Below are positions 51,101 through 60,097 of a stretch of DNA of 64,000 bases, in pieces. Every line of letters starts with the position of its first letter. The stretch's first letter is position 1. The stretch comes from Elephas maximus indicus (lineage: Eukaryota; Chordata; Mammalia; Proboscidea; Elephantidae): NCBI RefSeq assembly GCF_024166365.1, contig NC_064839.1, forward strand, positions 33,182,378-33,246,377, in the 5' to 3' direction. The translations under genes were made by a program, and so were the position numbers. The notes beneath the pieces are model-generated. The model saw only the letters and a program-made list of their open reading frames with translations, was not told where the DNA came from and made no database searches.

Positions 51101-54100
51101 TTTTTCTATCCCAATGATTTCTGATTTTCCTTTTATTATTTCCTTTCCTTATACTTATTTTTGAGTTCAATCTGCTCTTTATTTTCTAGTTTCTTAGGCG
51201 GAAGCCAGTATAACTGATTTGAAACTTTTCTTTTTATGTAAGCCTTAATACTATAAATTTCCCTTTACATTTGACTTTTGAGGATGTTTCTATGTTGCGT
51301 TTTCACTGTCATTCAGCTAAAAATATTTTTTAATTTCTTTCATGAAATTGTTTTACGGGTTTGTACTTTTTTTTTTTTTTTAAGTTCTGAGTAGCTTAAT
51401 TTCCAGATATTTGGGGCTTTTCTAGAGGTTTTATTTTTACTTATTTCTAATTCAATTCTATTGTGATCAAGAGAACACACTCTGTGGAGTTTCAGCTTTG
51501 CTATCTAGTTGCTCTGTTTTATGAGGTCATTCAGGGGATTCAAAACTATGCTACCACACCATCTCTCCAATATCCTCCTAACAATATCTACTTTTAAGAT
51601 TTTCCTACCTCCAATAGTCTAAATGCGTCCAAAATGACACAATTTACTACGCTTTGAAGTTTCCTCAAGTGTAACCTAGAGAGTAATGAATACTTACTAT
51701 TATTTGAAAGAGTGAGTCCGATAAATGAGCAAATAGGGCGAATTATCTCAGGTTTCATGCAATTTATTAACCACTCATTAGCATGTAAAAAAAGTGAAGA
51801 GCAAATTGTTTGATTGTCATCTGAAAGGAGAAAAAGTCGATCATGCTGTAATATGACATTTGGAAAATAACAGTTGTAGGAAATTAGAATCTCATTTCTG
51901 CTTAATTTTTATTTTTACATTTTAATATTTGAGATAATTACCATTTTGAGGATTGTTGACACAGACACACAGAGTACTGCACACTGAAGACCACAACTGA
52001 TAACTCTGGAAAACATTTTCATCTGACAAATTCAATTCATATTTTGAAAGAACTGTCCTTTTTAGTCAAAAAGAAAAGGAAGTAAATTAATATAAATGTG
52101 TTAAGGTCTTAAGTAATGAATAATTAATAACAAGAAATTTATATTTGCTTACCTGAACAATTGTGACAGAACTTTAATACAACCTGTTTCTCTCACAAGT
52201 GTTTGTCCAGTCCCTTAAAAAAAAAAAAGCCTGTATTATATGAATATGACTTTTAAAAAAATAATTACTTTAATAAATAATTAACTTTTTATCACTTATT
52301 CTTAACACAGAATTATAGTAGATAAAAATCTGTAATCAAGATTATTATGGGAACGAAATATCCAGAATGGAATTAATGAGAGTGTTGACACATTGTTAAA
52401 CATGTACCCAATATCACTGAACAATATGTGTAGTAATTCTTAAATGAGAACCTAATTTGCTGTGTAAAGTTTTACTGAAAACACAATGAAATAAAATAAA
52501 ATAAAAAAGATTATGGAAAATACAATATATATGATTAGAGATCAACAGTATTCAAATTTCCTCTAAAAATGGCAAACACTTTATTTTGCATCAGGGTTCT
52601 GTGTTAAAATACCAAAATAAGCTCCAAAATAGAAAAATTTAAGTTCTATCTTTCCGAAGTCTAAAAAATAAAATCTGTAATTATTTCAAATGCTTATAGA
52701 ATTGTTAACAATTTGAAAGAATTATATATGGCAATTAAAAAAAAACCTTAGCCTGGGCGGTAGGTATACAAGAACACTCCACACTATCTTTGCAATTTTT
52801 CTGTAAATCTGAAATTATTCCAAAATAAAAAGTTAAAAAAAAAAAGTTTGGACAAAGGCTATGTGAAATGTATGACTATTGCTGGCTGACAGACAGTAAA
52901 TGCTATAACTACATGGTCAATTAAGGTGGAAAATCAACCACATTAATTCATTAAATGTCTCTTTTGCTTTTAAAGCTGTTACTTTTCAATGTTAGGTAGT
53001 ACAAATCACTGTTTCTTACAATTAACAATAAATATTGAATGATTAAATGTATGCTATTAGTTCTCTTTAATGTCAGTTCTCAGAAGATAGTAAGATAAAA
53101 AGACACTGATATACAAAAAGACACTGATATACAGACTACAATAAAAGGACTAATAATGACTGTGCCAATTTATTATCTTTAAAAATGTTTTTACAACATA
53201 CAAAAAAATATACTTACTATTATTTGAAACCAGAACCAAAATAACATAGACAGACATTCTTTTCAAATTTATGTTAGAATCATTATTAGATAGGAACCAA
53301 ATTAAGTCTTCAAACAACTCTGAAGTGCACAAAGTCTGCTGACAATAAACTAAAATATAAAAATATAATTTTAATTATTATTTATCAGCACAATTTTTAA
53401 AAGACAGTGAACAAATTATAAAGTTTTCAAACTAGGGGTGGCTCTTAACCAGGTTTCATTTAATTGACATTTATTAATCATACAACATAATTTTTGACAA
53501 ACTGATATATGCCTTCTCAATCAACAGACCAAGGAAGCCATATCTTAATCAGAAGTACTTGATCTAGGCTCCAGAACACATACCTCATTTGCCTAGTAAT
53601 TTCTAGTAAAAGTCCAACCAAAAAAATTTAAGAGGTTAGGTGACAAAATACAGCAAGAGAAACAATTTAGGAAAATGCAGAAACTTGCTTTAGAAAAGGG
53701 GGAAAATTATACTACCGCTATTTTTCTTGAGACTTTTCTAGAAATATCTCTTCAAAAATGAAAAAAAAAGATATCTACTTGACAGTGGTTAATTTTTTGT
53801 GGTAATAGTGCAATAAGCAAAAATTTTAAAATAATAATTTAAACAGAGTGATGCTAATCAGCATTTTATCCAATGTCTAGGACCAGTCATTAGAGCCTCT
53901 CTCAAAGGCAAGGACTACATCTTATTTATTCCTATATTCCCAATGCCCAGTTCTTAGTAAGTAATTAATAAATGTTTAGTGAATGAAAATACAAGAATAT
54001 AAAGCTGGTTTGACAAGCTGATGGTTTAGATTCAACTACATTTCAGGTATATTGCAGAGAAAACATTCTTGTCAACATGAATTTCTGTATCCAAAGCAGA

Positions 54101-57014
54101 TCTATGCAAATATGTAAGATGGCTGTGGAATATCTTCATCTTTCAAGTAAAGCACTTGGACAATGCTATCCAGGAATTTAAAAAGCAATTTAATTGTAAA
54201 GTTGTTTTTGAGTAGTTTGTTAATATGTATGCTTGAAACACAATGAAATAAAACTTTAATATTTTACCATTTTGTTCTGCGACAGCTCCTAATGTATATA
54301 AGGCTGCTTCTTTTACCATGCTATATTCACTTGACTTCGCAAGATTTTTTACAAACATCAAACCACCAACTTCCCGAAAATAAACACTTGCTTCACCTGT
54401 AGGGTGTACAGACAAAACAAAATAGAAATTATCTTTGATTATTCTTTTAAGGATAAAGTATATCACATGAAGATAGCAACATAATAGGTACAGTAACTTA
54501 GTGGAAGAGAAAGAACTATGCATATTTGAGATACCACAGTACTAATGAATTAGAATCACTGATAAAAATTCACTATTATATCTTACTGTTTTGTTGACAA
54601 ATTGAAAGAATAGTGACCAAAGCATCCTTTTGTGAAAAAGGGTTGTCCATTTGGTGTTTTAGACACTCCAATAGTAAGTTCAGATCAGTCTTCATTTCTA
54701 AAGAACAAAAATTTCATTATTTTAAAAAGTTTTCTTTCAAAAACTAACCACTTACATTTTAATTTATAATTGTATATCTGTGAAATGTTTCACTTTTAAA
54801 ATTAGCATTATGACTTTTATAATCTACAAACAATAAGGAATGTAAGAAAGGTAAGTGTTTAAATAAAAGAACTTAAAACGAACTTCTTAAACTTTCATTA
54901 AATACTGGAATAGAAAATCCACATATTCTCTTTTTAAGTAAAACTACACTTGTTTAAACAGAAATTAGAAAGTATTTTGAACTGAATGAAAATGAAACTA
55001 CAACATATTAGAATTTGTAGGGTGCCCTGGTGGTACAGTAGTTAAGTGCTCGGCTGCTAACCAAAAACCTGGCAGTTGAAACCCACCAGTTGTGATCTAG
55101 GAGAAAGTTGCAAACTGTTTCTATAAAGATTACAGCCTTGGAAACCCTACAGGGCCACTATGAGTCGGAATTGATTCGATAGCAAGAGGCTTGGTTTGGT
55201 TTACTAAAGCAGTATTTAGGAGGAAATTTATAACCGTGAGTGCCTGTGGTTGTTGTTAGGTGCCATTGGGTCGATTCTGATTCACTGAGACCCCATCTAC
55301 AACAGAAGGTAACACTACCTGGTCCTGCACCATCCTCACCATCGTTGGTATGCTTGAGCCCATTGTTGCAACCACTGTGTCAATCCATCTCATTGAGGGT
55401 CTTCCTCTTTTTCACTGACCCTCTACTTTACCAAGCATGATGTCCTTCTCCAGGGACTGATCCCTCCTGATAACATGTCCGAAATGTGTGAGACGTAGTC
55501 TCACCATCCTTGCTTCTAGGGAGCGTTCTGGTTGTACCTCTTCCAAGATAGATTTGTTCATTCTTTTGGCAGTCCATGGTATATTCAATATTCTTTGCCA
55601 ACACCACAATTCAAAGGTGTCAATTCTTCTTCAGACTTCCTTATTCATTGTCCAGCTTTCGCATGCATATGAAGCGACTGAAAACATTATGGCTTGGGTC
55701 AGACGCACCTTAGTCTTCAAGGTGACATCTTTGCTTCTTAATACTTTTAAAGAGGTCTTTTGCAGCCGATTTGCCCAACGCAATGCCTATATACTACCAT
55801 ATATCTTTACTAGAGCTTTTAAGAAGAGTAAGCTTTCATACTGTCTCCAGATCCTCATCTCCCATTTTGATCCCAATATTCTGCAACCTGACTGAAATTT
55901 ATTAAATTTACTGCTAATAAAACAAATGTGACCTCTTAAATGCAAAATTCAGAGAATAGTTCAGTCTTTATCTGTGACATCTGACACTGATGCTCTTATG
56001 CAATCTCTTGTGAAGCATTCTCTTAAGACTCTGATTTCCAAGATACACTCTCCTGCCTCTCCCTTCACCTTTTAAGAAGTTTCCTTAGTCTTTTTTGAGG
56101 GCCTTCTTCCTCAGTCAAACCCTTAAGTAATGATGTGCCTTAGGGAACACCATTTCCCATCCTTTTTTCTTTTAATTCAATATTTCCTCTCTGGGTAATC
56201 TCCTTGTCATGGATTGAATTGAGTCCCCCCAAAATACGTGTCTACTTGGTTAGGCCATGATTCCCAGTATTTTGTGGTTGTCCTCCGTTTTGTGATTTTC
56301 CTATGTGTTATAAATCATAATCTCTGCCTATGGTTAAAGAAGATTAGGGCAGGATGCAACACCATTGGACTTCTAGCCTACCAGACTGTGAGAAAATAAA
56401 TTTCTCTTTGTTAAAGCCATCCGCTTGTGGTATTTGTTATAGCAGCACTAGATGATTAAGATACTCCTTCATGCCTGAAATCTGTATATACTGTGTAACT
56501 CTGAAATCTTGTATATACCTCCACTAAATCACCTATCATAAAATAGTTTAATTATCAGCATATCATTTCCCGAATAAAGTAATAGTTTCCTGAAGCCAGG
56601 AATTATGTGATGGGCACAGAGTAGGTGCTCAATAAATATTCATGTAAATTTTGGAATGACTCTTCTGTTTCCTGGATCCTGTCAGATAACATGCAGTATA
56701 ATCCACAAATATATTATAAAACTAACTATTCCATATTTACATGTTTTATGCAAATAACACATGCCTTCTACTTTGTCTGCCAACCGTGCCCTCCCCCTGC
56801 AAGGTATTAACATAATCATCAGTATGCCAATTTCTTTTTACATGTTGCTGTTAAAAAAAAAAAAACAAAAATCAGCATAGCATGCTTACAAAAACACCTT
56901 TTGGGGGGAGGGCACAGCTGGCAAACAAATATAGAAGGTGCGTGTTATCTGCGTAAATAAGGTACTAGCCACAAATTTCTCACCTTGCATTTTCTTTGTG
57001 TCTTCACATTCCAT
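29986..57014 (-). CDS. TERB1: TERB1 (CCDC79), telomere repeat-binding bouquet formation protein 1
   Basis: This is a meiosis-specific protein that works with TERB2, MAJIN and TRF1 to attach telomeres to the inner nuclear envelope in prophase I. Exons (minus strand): 57014-56984, 54697-54587, 54396-54268, 53349-53218, 52213-52153, 52057-51942, 51820-51698, 47434-47282, 45921-45790, 44428-44303, 42764-42604, 40827-40487, 38805-38741, 38442-38347, 33788-33639, 33331-33266 and 30173-29986. The total is 2181 nt, 727 codons with stop, every junction GT-AG and in phase; human TERB1 has 727 residues. Order: ARM-like repeats (about 1-380), charged helical segment (about 385-425), Ser/Lys-rich linker, TERB2-binding segment (about 593-643), TRF1-binding LLTPRRR (about 645-651), Myb-like domain (about 670-718). 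No promoter or CpG island is seen; 5' UTR exons may lie beyond 57046. Confidence 0.95.
31141..31194 (+). repeat. L2-like 3' end split by a SINE
   Basis: GTATCCCCAGTGCCTAGAAC is L2 3' sequence. It resumes after the SINE at 31415-31455 (ATTTGTTGAATG terminus). Confidence 0.7.
31204..31414 (-). mobile_element. Elephant-type SINE inside an L2
   Basis: GCCATGGAGTAGATTCCGAC tail and long-form middle. The duplication TCTGACACA lies at 31195-31203 and 31415-31423. TERB1 intron 16. Confidence 0.88.
31456..33265 (-). other. TERB1 intron 16, upstream part
   Basis: A MIR-like fragment (about 32890-33070, GATACCTACCTTACAGTGTT) is the only recognised element. The other part of this intron, 30174-31140, shows none. 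Confidence 0.6.
33266..33331 (-). CDS. TERB1: TERB1 exon 16 (TRF1-binding motif, CDK site)
   Basis: Encodes [28 protein letters not shown] is the short motif that docks on the TRFH domain of TRF1; its Thr-Pro is the CDK site reported to control TRF1 release in meiosis (human T648; T647 by my count here). Acceptor TTTCAG, donor GTGAAT. Confidence 0.93.
33639..33788 (-). CDS. TERB1: TERB1 exon 15 (TERB2-binding segment)
   Basis: Encodes [20 protein letters not shown], then [20 protein letters not shown] and [10 protein letters not shown]. In human this segment contacts TERB2 (family knowledge). Acceptor TTTTAG, donor GTAATT. Confidence 0.93.
34160..34735. repeat. Old interspersed repeat, family uncertain
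   Basis: AT-rich sequence (AATGAACCCCCATGTATCCA, ATTTCCCCATCATTTCAACA) of a kind seen in old mammalian LINE-like repeats. The family name is not certain. A SINE/RTE tail scrap (TGTGCCATCGAGTCAATTCC) follows at 34738-34790. Confidence 0.4.
35738..35945 (-). mobile_element. Elephant-type SINE, long form, minus strand
   Basis: CCGTCGAGTCAATTCCAACT tail, GTCTTTATGGAAGCAGGCTG middle, and a tRNA-like head ending at the GTGCCACCAGGG block. TERB1 intron 14, sense to the gene. Confidence 0.9.
36510..36600 (+). repeat. L2-like 3' end
   Basis: GAGGACTGAGTTCTATTTAT and GAGTGCTCTAATAAATATTT are L2 3' end features. TERB1 intron 14. Confidence 0.55.
36698..37258. mobile_element. hAT-type DNA transposon relic (non-autonomous)
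   Basis: Ends are CAGAGGTTCCCAAA and TTTGGGAACTGCAG, imperfect inverted repeats of hAT/Charlie type. Flanks CTTTAAAC (36690-36697) and CTTTAGAC (37259-37266) match at 7 of 8 positions, the expected 8-bp duplication. No transposase frame. TERB1 intron 14. Confidence 0.75.
37267..38346 (-). other. TERB1 intron 14, 5' part
   Basis: AT-rich intronic sequence with nothing recognised. Confidence 0.55.
38347..38442 (-). CDS. TERB1: TERB1 exon 14
   Basis: Encodes [20 protein letters not shown] and [12 protein letters not shown]. Acceptor TTTCAG, donor GTAACT. Confidence 0.92.
38741..38805 (-). CDS. TERB1: TERB1 exon 13
   Basis: Encodes [22 protein letters not shown]. Acceptor TTTTAG, donor GTATGA. 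Phases match exons 12 and 14. Confidence 0.9.
38806..40040 (-). other. TERB1 intron 12, downstream part
   Basis: No element recognised outside the SINE and the L2-like sequence that surrounds it. Confidence 0.5.
40052..40217 (+). mobile_element. Elephant-type SINE, short form
   Basis: Clear tRNA-like head (GGTGGTGTAGTGGTTAGGTG) with a B-box-like GCAGTTCGAATCTGCC and tail TATGAGTCGGAATCGACTTG. The duplication TTCTAAAAATC lies at 40041-40051 and 40218-40228, exact over 11 bp. It interrupts an L2-like copy (to about 40410). TERB1 intron 12. Confidence 0.93.
40487..40827 (-). CDS. TERB1: TERB1 exon 12 (largest exon, disordered linker)
   Basis: A 341-bp exon rich in Ser, Asn and Lys (for example [20 protein letters not shown] and [20 protein letters not shown]). 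No fold is evident. Acceptor TTATAG, donor GTATAG. Confidence 0.93.
41390..42045 (+). mobile_element. Internally deleted old L1
   Basis: Starts with sequence coding the ORF2 N-terminal region (TCTAAACATATTAATAATTA) and jumps near 41600 to the C-terminal and 3' UTR part, ending GAATTATATCTCAATAAAGC as in L1MB. Antisense to TERB1, intron 11. Confidence 0.75.
42604..42764 (-). CDS. TERB1: TERB1 exon 11 (charged helical segment)
   Basis: Encodes [20 protein letters not shown] and a Lys/Glu-rich stretch ([20 protein letters not shown]) of coiled-coil character, the source of the older name CCDC79. Acceptor ACAAAG, donor GTAGCC; ends in phase 0. Confidence 0.93.
43058..43129 (+). repeat. 24-bp tandem repeat, 3 copies
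   Basis: Units of AATTACATCATTACATMACTGYCA type at 43058-43081, 43082-43105 and 43106-43129; the third is more diverged. TERB1 intron 10. Confidence 0.85.
43560..44015 (+). repeat. L2 LINE 3' region
   Basis: Recognisable L2 order: ATCACAGGGCCTTTGTGTCT, ATCTCAGCTCAAGTATCACT, then TATCCCCAGTACCTAGCACA. The longest L2 in the window. TERB1 intron 10. Confidence 0.85.
44303..44428 (-). CDS. TERB1: TERB1 exon 10
   Basis: Encodes [20 protein letters not shown] and [20 protein letters not shown], the last ARM-like repeat. Acceptor TCTCAG, donor GTAAGT. Confidence 0.94.
44698..44908 (-). mobile_element. Elephant-type SINE, long form
   Basis: GTCTAGTCGATTCTGACTCA tail with GTTGTTGATGTGTGCTG flank and long-form middle, ending at the GTGCCACCAGGG head block. 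TERB1 intron 9. Confidence 0.88.
44930..45085 (-). mobile_element. Elephant-type SINE, short form
   Basis: GCCGTCCAGTCAATCCCGAC tail and TAGGACAGAGTAGAACTGCC block, head ending near 45080. Adjacent and parallel to the SINE at 44698. Confidence 0.88.
45110..45390 (+). repeat. Purine-strand (GA-rich) tract
   Basis: About 280 bases almost free of C and T on plus, for example AGAGGGGAGAGAGAAAGATA. TERB1 RNA would carry the matching CU-rich tract, about 400 nt downstream of exon 9. The long Ser/Pro/Leu/Phe frames here are by-products of the composition. Confidence 0.9.
45790..45921 (-). CDS. TERB1: TERB1 exon 9
   Basis: Encodes [20 protein letters not shown] and [20 protein letters not shown]. 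Acceptor AATAG, donor GTAAGT. Confidence 0.95.
45988..46155 (-). mobile_element. Elephant-type SINE, short form
   Basis: CCGTTGAGTCAATTCTGACT tail to GCCACCAGGGTTT head. A likely duplication is ACAGCTATA before and ACAACTATA after. TERB1 intron 8. Confidence 0.88.
46156..47281 (-). other. TERB1 intron 8, rest
   Basis: An L2-like scrap near 46640-46700 only; nothing else recognised. Confidence 0.5.
47282..47434 (-). CDS. TERB1: TERB1 exon 8
   Basis: Encodes [20 protein letters not shown] and [20 protein letters not shown] to ACIADN. Acceptor CTTAAG, donor GTGAGT. Confidence 0.94.
48866..49144 (+). mobile_element. SINE with tRNA-Gly-like head and elephant SINE tail
   Basis: The first 70 bases match tRNA-Gly: A box TGGTTCAGTGG, then AATTCTTGCCTTCCATGAGG, B box GAGTTCAATTCCC, then CCAATAC. 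A unique middle follows (GTCACTGGAGGCTTGCGTGT), and the tail CCATGAGTCGGGGCCAACCT is the local SINE/RTE end. Likely duplication AATGATGTTGAG (48854-48865) and AATAATGCTGAG (49145-49156). Confidence 0.8.
50106..50482 (+). mobile_element. Short L1 3' end with extra 3' sequence
   Basis: The first 80 bases match the elephant L1 3' terminus (TTTGCTCTGTAAACTTTCAC). About 290 bases of unidentified sequence follow and end in an A tract. Flanks AAAATTGCAC and AAAATTTGCAC suggest one duplication around the whole unit. A 67-codon minus-strand frame in it has no recognised domain. Confidence 0.5.
50757..50933 (+). mobile_element. Elephant-type SINE, short form
   Basis: Head GGAGCCCTGGTAGCACAGTA and tail GCTATGAGTCAGAATCAACT. 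The duplication CCCTTATT-type sequence flanks it (ends at 50756; 50934-50941). Nested in the old L1. Confidence 0.88.
51698..51820 (-). CDS. TERB1: TERB1 exon 7
   Basis: Encodes [20 protein letters not shown] and [20 protein letters not shown]. Acceptor TTTCAG, donor GTAAGT. Confidence 0.93.
51942..52057 (-). CDS. TERB1: TERB1 exon 6
   Basis: Encodes [20 protein letters not shown] and [18 protein letters not shown]. Acceptor AAAAG, donor GTAATT. Confidence 0.93.
52153..52213 (-). CDS. TERB1: TERB1 exon 5
   Basis: A short exon encoding [19 protein letters not shown], with Arg codons split at both ends. Acceptor TTAAG, donor GTAAGC. Confidence 0.93.
52430..52512 (+). mobile_element. Elephant L1 3' terminus fragment
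   Basis: AATGAGAACCTAATTTGCTG TGTAAAGTTT and an A-rich AAATAAAATA tail; a very short 5'-truncated copy in TERB1 intron 4. Confidence 0.6.
52748..52850 (+). mobile_element. Old L1 3' end (L1MA-like)
   Basis: TCTGTAAATCTGAAATTATT CCAAAATAAAAAGTT is the standard L1MA-type terminus. TERB1 intron 4. Confidence 0.75.
53218..53349 (-). CDS. TERB1: TERB1 exon 4
   Basis: Encodes [20 protein letters not shown] and [20 protein letters not shown] to VSNN. Acceptor TTTTAG, donor GTAAGT. Confidence 0.94.
53350..54267 (-). other. TERB1 intron 3
   Basis: An L2-like 3' end lies at about 53900-53990 (AAAGGCAAGGACTACATCTT). Nothing else recognised. Confidence 0.6.
54268..54396 (-). CDS. TERB1: TERB1 exon 3
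   Basis: Encodes [20 protein letters not shown] and [20 protein letters not shown] to EQN, a typical ARM-like helical repeat. Acceptor CTACAG, donor GTAAAA. Confidence 0.95.
54587..54697 (-). CDS. TERB1: TERB1 exon 2
   Basis: Encodes [20 protein letters not shown] then [16 protein letters not shown], the start of the ARM-like repeat region. Acceptor CTTTAG, donor GTAAGA. Confidence 0.93.
55019..55205 (+). mobile_element. Elephant-type SINE, long form
   Basis: Head GGGTGCCCTGGTGGTACAGT, TCTATAAAGATTACAGCCTT in the middle, tail TATGAGTCGGAATTGATTCG. TERB1 intron 1. Confidence 0.9.
55245..55890 (-). mobile_element. RTE-class LINE 3' fragment
   Basis: On minus, 55609-55412 encodes an RTE/BovB-type ORF2 C-terminus ([40 protein letters not shown]). 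The 3' end (near 55250-55290) reads, on plus, GTTAGGTGCCATTGGGTCGA TTCTGATTCAC, similar to the reversed tail of the local SINEs. Broken and inactive. Confidence 0.85.
56206..56463 (+). mobile_element. MLT1-like LTR, internally deleted
   Basis: Start GGATTGAATTGAGTCCCCCC and end ATAGCAGCACTAGATGATTA match the longer LTR at 60098, with the middle missing. TERB1 intron 1. Confidence 0.8.
56464..56983 (-). other. TERB1 intron 1, upstream part
   Basis: Holds an L2-like end (about 56590-56645, GAGTAGGTGCTCAATAAATA). The other repeat-free part of this intron is 54698-55018. Nothing else recognised. Confidence 0.55.
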
Positions 57015-57046
57015 GCTTGTCTGTATTCTTTTTCCTTATATTTCAT
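56984..57046 (-). CDS. TERB1: TERB1 first coding exon (start codon at 57014)
   Basis: The acceptor TTATAG precedes 57046 and the donor GTGAGA follows 56984. The ATG at 57014-57012 (A at -3, G at +4) opens [10 protein letters not shown], and joins in phase to exon 2 (G plus AA, then [11 protein letters not shown]). The alternative start would be the ATG at 54695. An out-of-frame ATG at 57046 is the first triplet of the exon. Choice of 57014 rests on phase, context and total length. Confidence 0.7.
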
Positions 57047-58189
57047 CTATAAGATAAAAGTATTTTCTCAACTTAAATAAATATTTGAGACTGCTAGAAA
57101 TATAAATACAAAGCAGTTGGGAAAGAACAGTATTCCTGAAGCTAGAAGGCCCGAAACTGAATCTGCAATTTATTACATGTGTGATATTGGACAGGTTGCT
57201 TAAGTTCTCTGCGGTTCAGTCCTCTCACCTGTAAAATAGGTATATTTCTACTTCATAGGATTGTTAAAAGAATTATTTGAAAACATACAGAAATGCAACA
57301 GCATTCTTCAGCACTATAGGCATTCAACAAATTTTACTGAACAAATGACTGATTGATAGAATTTAATTGGCTTTCTTCTGGTGCCACTTCCTTAATTCCT
57401 TTTCTGTAAATTTTCATCCCATTGCTTCAGATTGGGCACCCCTCCATGAATCAGAAGTTTAAACTCACACACACACACACACACACTCTCTCTCTCTTAC
57501 TTCGGATCTGCATTTCTCTTCACAAGATAAGCCTAATACAAAAGGCTTTTTTCCAACCCATGGTTATTTTTGACATATTCCACCATTAAGTTTAAATTTT
57601 TGTTTATATCTCATTTGTTAGAAGGTAACTAGCAACCCTGATATGACCTCTCACATGCTCTACTTTAAAATGCTAAACTGATTATTTAGAGAGTCCAAGT
57701 TAACTTCTTAGAGCAACAAATCAGGACTATAGAACTCTAAAATTCTCACTTACACCAACTCCAAAGGGAGTTAGCTAACTAAACTCCCTCAATTAAGGAA
57801 GTTAAAGAAAAACAACTAATTATAGGGAGATATCTAACTCGTTTCTATTTTTCATTCTCACTCTCAAAATGGAAATAAAATTACTAAACAAAAAATAAAC
57901 TTAAAAAACAATAAATATGAAACTCTTTTATAAAATAATATACAAATATATATAGGTTTTGCTATTTTTTAACCTAAATATTCTGTTAAAAGACAAATGG
58001 CTAAGTACATTATGGTACATCCAAAGGACAGAATATTGTTACAAGAATAATGACATTTACTAGGAATGTTTAATAGCAAGAAAAAATGCCCATGTTACAA
58101 TGTTAACCCAAAAGGGCAAGACTCAAAATTTTATCTACAATATGATCCCAATTAAGTAAAGGCAAATATAAAATAAGAGTGGCTGCACA
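57047..58189. other. Sequence upstream of the TERB1 first coding exon
   Basis: A MIR-like fragment (about 57130-57330) and an old L1-like stretch (about 57960-58180) are seen. TERB1 5' UTR exons could be here but cannot be pinned. Confidence 0.5.
57466..57497. repeat. (CA)n(CT)n microsatellite
   Basis: About ten CA units run into six CT units. Confidence 0.95.
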
Positions 58190-58545
58190 CAGGGTAGATC
58201 CCAAAAGCAAGTCACTAAGACATAATCAAACTTGCCAAAACCAAAGATAAGAGTGAATTTTAAGAACAGCTTGGGATAAAGGAAAAGTCATCTACAAAGC
58301 AAAGTCAGTAAGACTAAACTCTGACTATTTGGCAGTAACCAGGTAGGCAAGAAGGCAATGGGATGACATATAAAGCCTTGAAGGAAAAAAATTGCCAGCC
58401 AAGAGTTATATATTCAGCAAAACTGTCTCTCAAATATGATGGCAAAATTAGGGCATTTCCAGATAAACAGAAGTTAAGAGAATTTGTAAAAACCAAACCA
58501 AAATTACAAGAAATACTAAAGGGAGTCTTCTGGTTACAGAATTAA
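58190..58545 (+). pseudogene. L1 ORF1 3' part
   Basis: Reads NCQPRVIYSAKLSLKYDGKI and LREFVKTKPKLQEILKGVFW, the ORF1p C-terminal domain. The upstream part is absent. Confidence 0.82.
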
Positions 58546-60097
58546 TAATATCAGATAACAACCCAAGACAAGAACACAGGACAGGACAATCAGATATCAA
58601 CCCAGATAGGGAAGTCAAAAAATAAATCAAAATTAAAGCACTGAAAATAGGGAAACAGAGACATCAACATGTATAAGACAACATTAAAACAAAAAAGAAG
58701 GACTAAATAATGTAGTCATAGAACTCTGAATGGAGCAGAAGTTAAGGCGATATCAAGAAATAAAAGATTGGTTTCAACTCAGAAAAACAGAGGTAAATTT
58801 TAAGGTAACCACAAAGGAAACCAACAATCCTACATATCAAAATAAAAAAGAAGAAAAACATAAAGACTCAACAAATACAAAATCAACAACAATAATAAAG
58901 ATGAAAAGGAAGTACATAAAGAAAAATGACTCAGCAAAGGAAATTAAGTTTAACAAAGAAACTGTCAACAACAAACACACACACAAAAATACTTCAAAAT
59001 GACAGCACTAAACTCATACCTATCAATAATTACACAATGTCAATGGACTAAATGCACCAATAAAGAGACAGAGAGTGGCAGAATGGATAAAAAAAAAAAA
59101 ACACAATCCTTCTATATGCTGCCTACAAGAGACACACCTGAGGCTCAAAGATACAAACAAACTAAAACTCCAAGGATAAAAAATATATATCAAGCAAACA
59201 ACAATCAAAAAGAACAGGAGTGGCAATATTAATAATCTCTGGTAAAATAGAATTCAATGCAAAATCCACCACAAAGGATAAAGAAGCCCACTATATAATG
59301 ATTAAAGGGTCGGTACACCAGGAGGATTTAACCACAATAAATATTTATGCACCCAACGACAGGGCTCCAAAATACATGAAACAAACCCTAACAGCACTGA
59401 AAAGAGAAATAGTTCCACGATAATAGTAGAAGACGTCAACACACCACTTTCAGTGAACAACAGAACATCCAGAAAGAAGCTCAATAAAGACACAGAAGAT
59501 CTAAATGTCACTATCAACCAGCTTGACCTCACAGACATATTCAGAACACTCCACCCAAGAGCAGCCAAGTGTGCTTTCTTTTCTGATGCACATGGAGCAT
59601 TCTCCAGAACAGACCACATATTAGGCCTTAAAGCAAGCCTTAAAAGAACTCAAAACATCAAGATATTACAAAGCATCTTTTCTGACCATAAAGACATAAA
59701 AGTAGAAATCAATAACAGAAAAGGAAGAAAAATCACATACATGGAAACTGAATACCTTTTGCTCAAAAATTACTGGGTTAATGAAGAAATCAGGGCCAGA
59801 ATAAAGAAATTCACAGAATCAAATGAGAATGAAAACACATCCTACCAGAACATTTGGGACACAGTAAAAGCAGTTCTCAGAGGTCAATTTATAGCAATAA
59901 ATGCACATATCCAAAAAGAAGAAAGGGCCAACATCAAAACATTAACCCTACAGCTCAAACAAAAAGAGAGCAACAGGAGAAGCCCTTGGGCACCAGAAGA
60001 AAACAATAAAAATTAGAGCAGGAATAAATGAAATAGAGACTAGAAAAACAACAGAAAGAGTTAGCAAGACCAAAAGCTGTTTTTTTTAAAAGATCAA

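Larger units (their letters stand above)
48710..51545 (-). mobile_element. Old L1, minus strand, with nested insertions
   Basis: Reverse complement of L1 ORF2 (TAATCAGGTGGTTGTCTTAT, CATATATGTGTGGGTCTATT, AACCAGCTTTTGGTCTTGTT). It is interrupted by SINEs at 48866 and 50757 and by an insertion at 50106. TERB1 intron 7, sense to the gene. Frames are destroyed. Confidence 0.85.

Noticed and set aside
54695..54697. ATG in TERB1 exon 2 as the only start codon
   Set aside because: Possible, but the exon at 56984-57046 joins in phase with a strong-context ATG and brings the length to 726 residues, close to the human 727.
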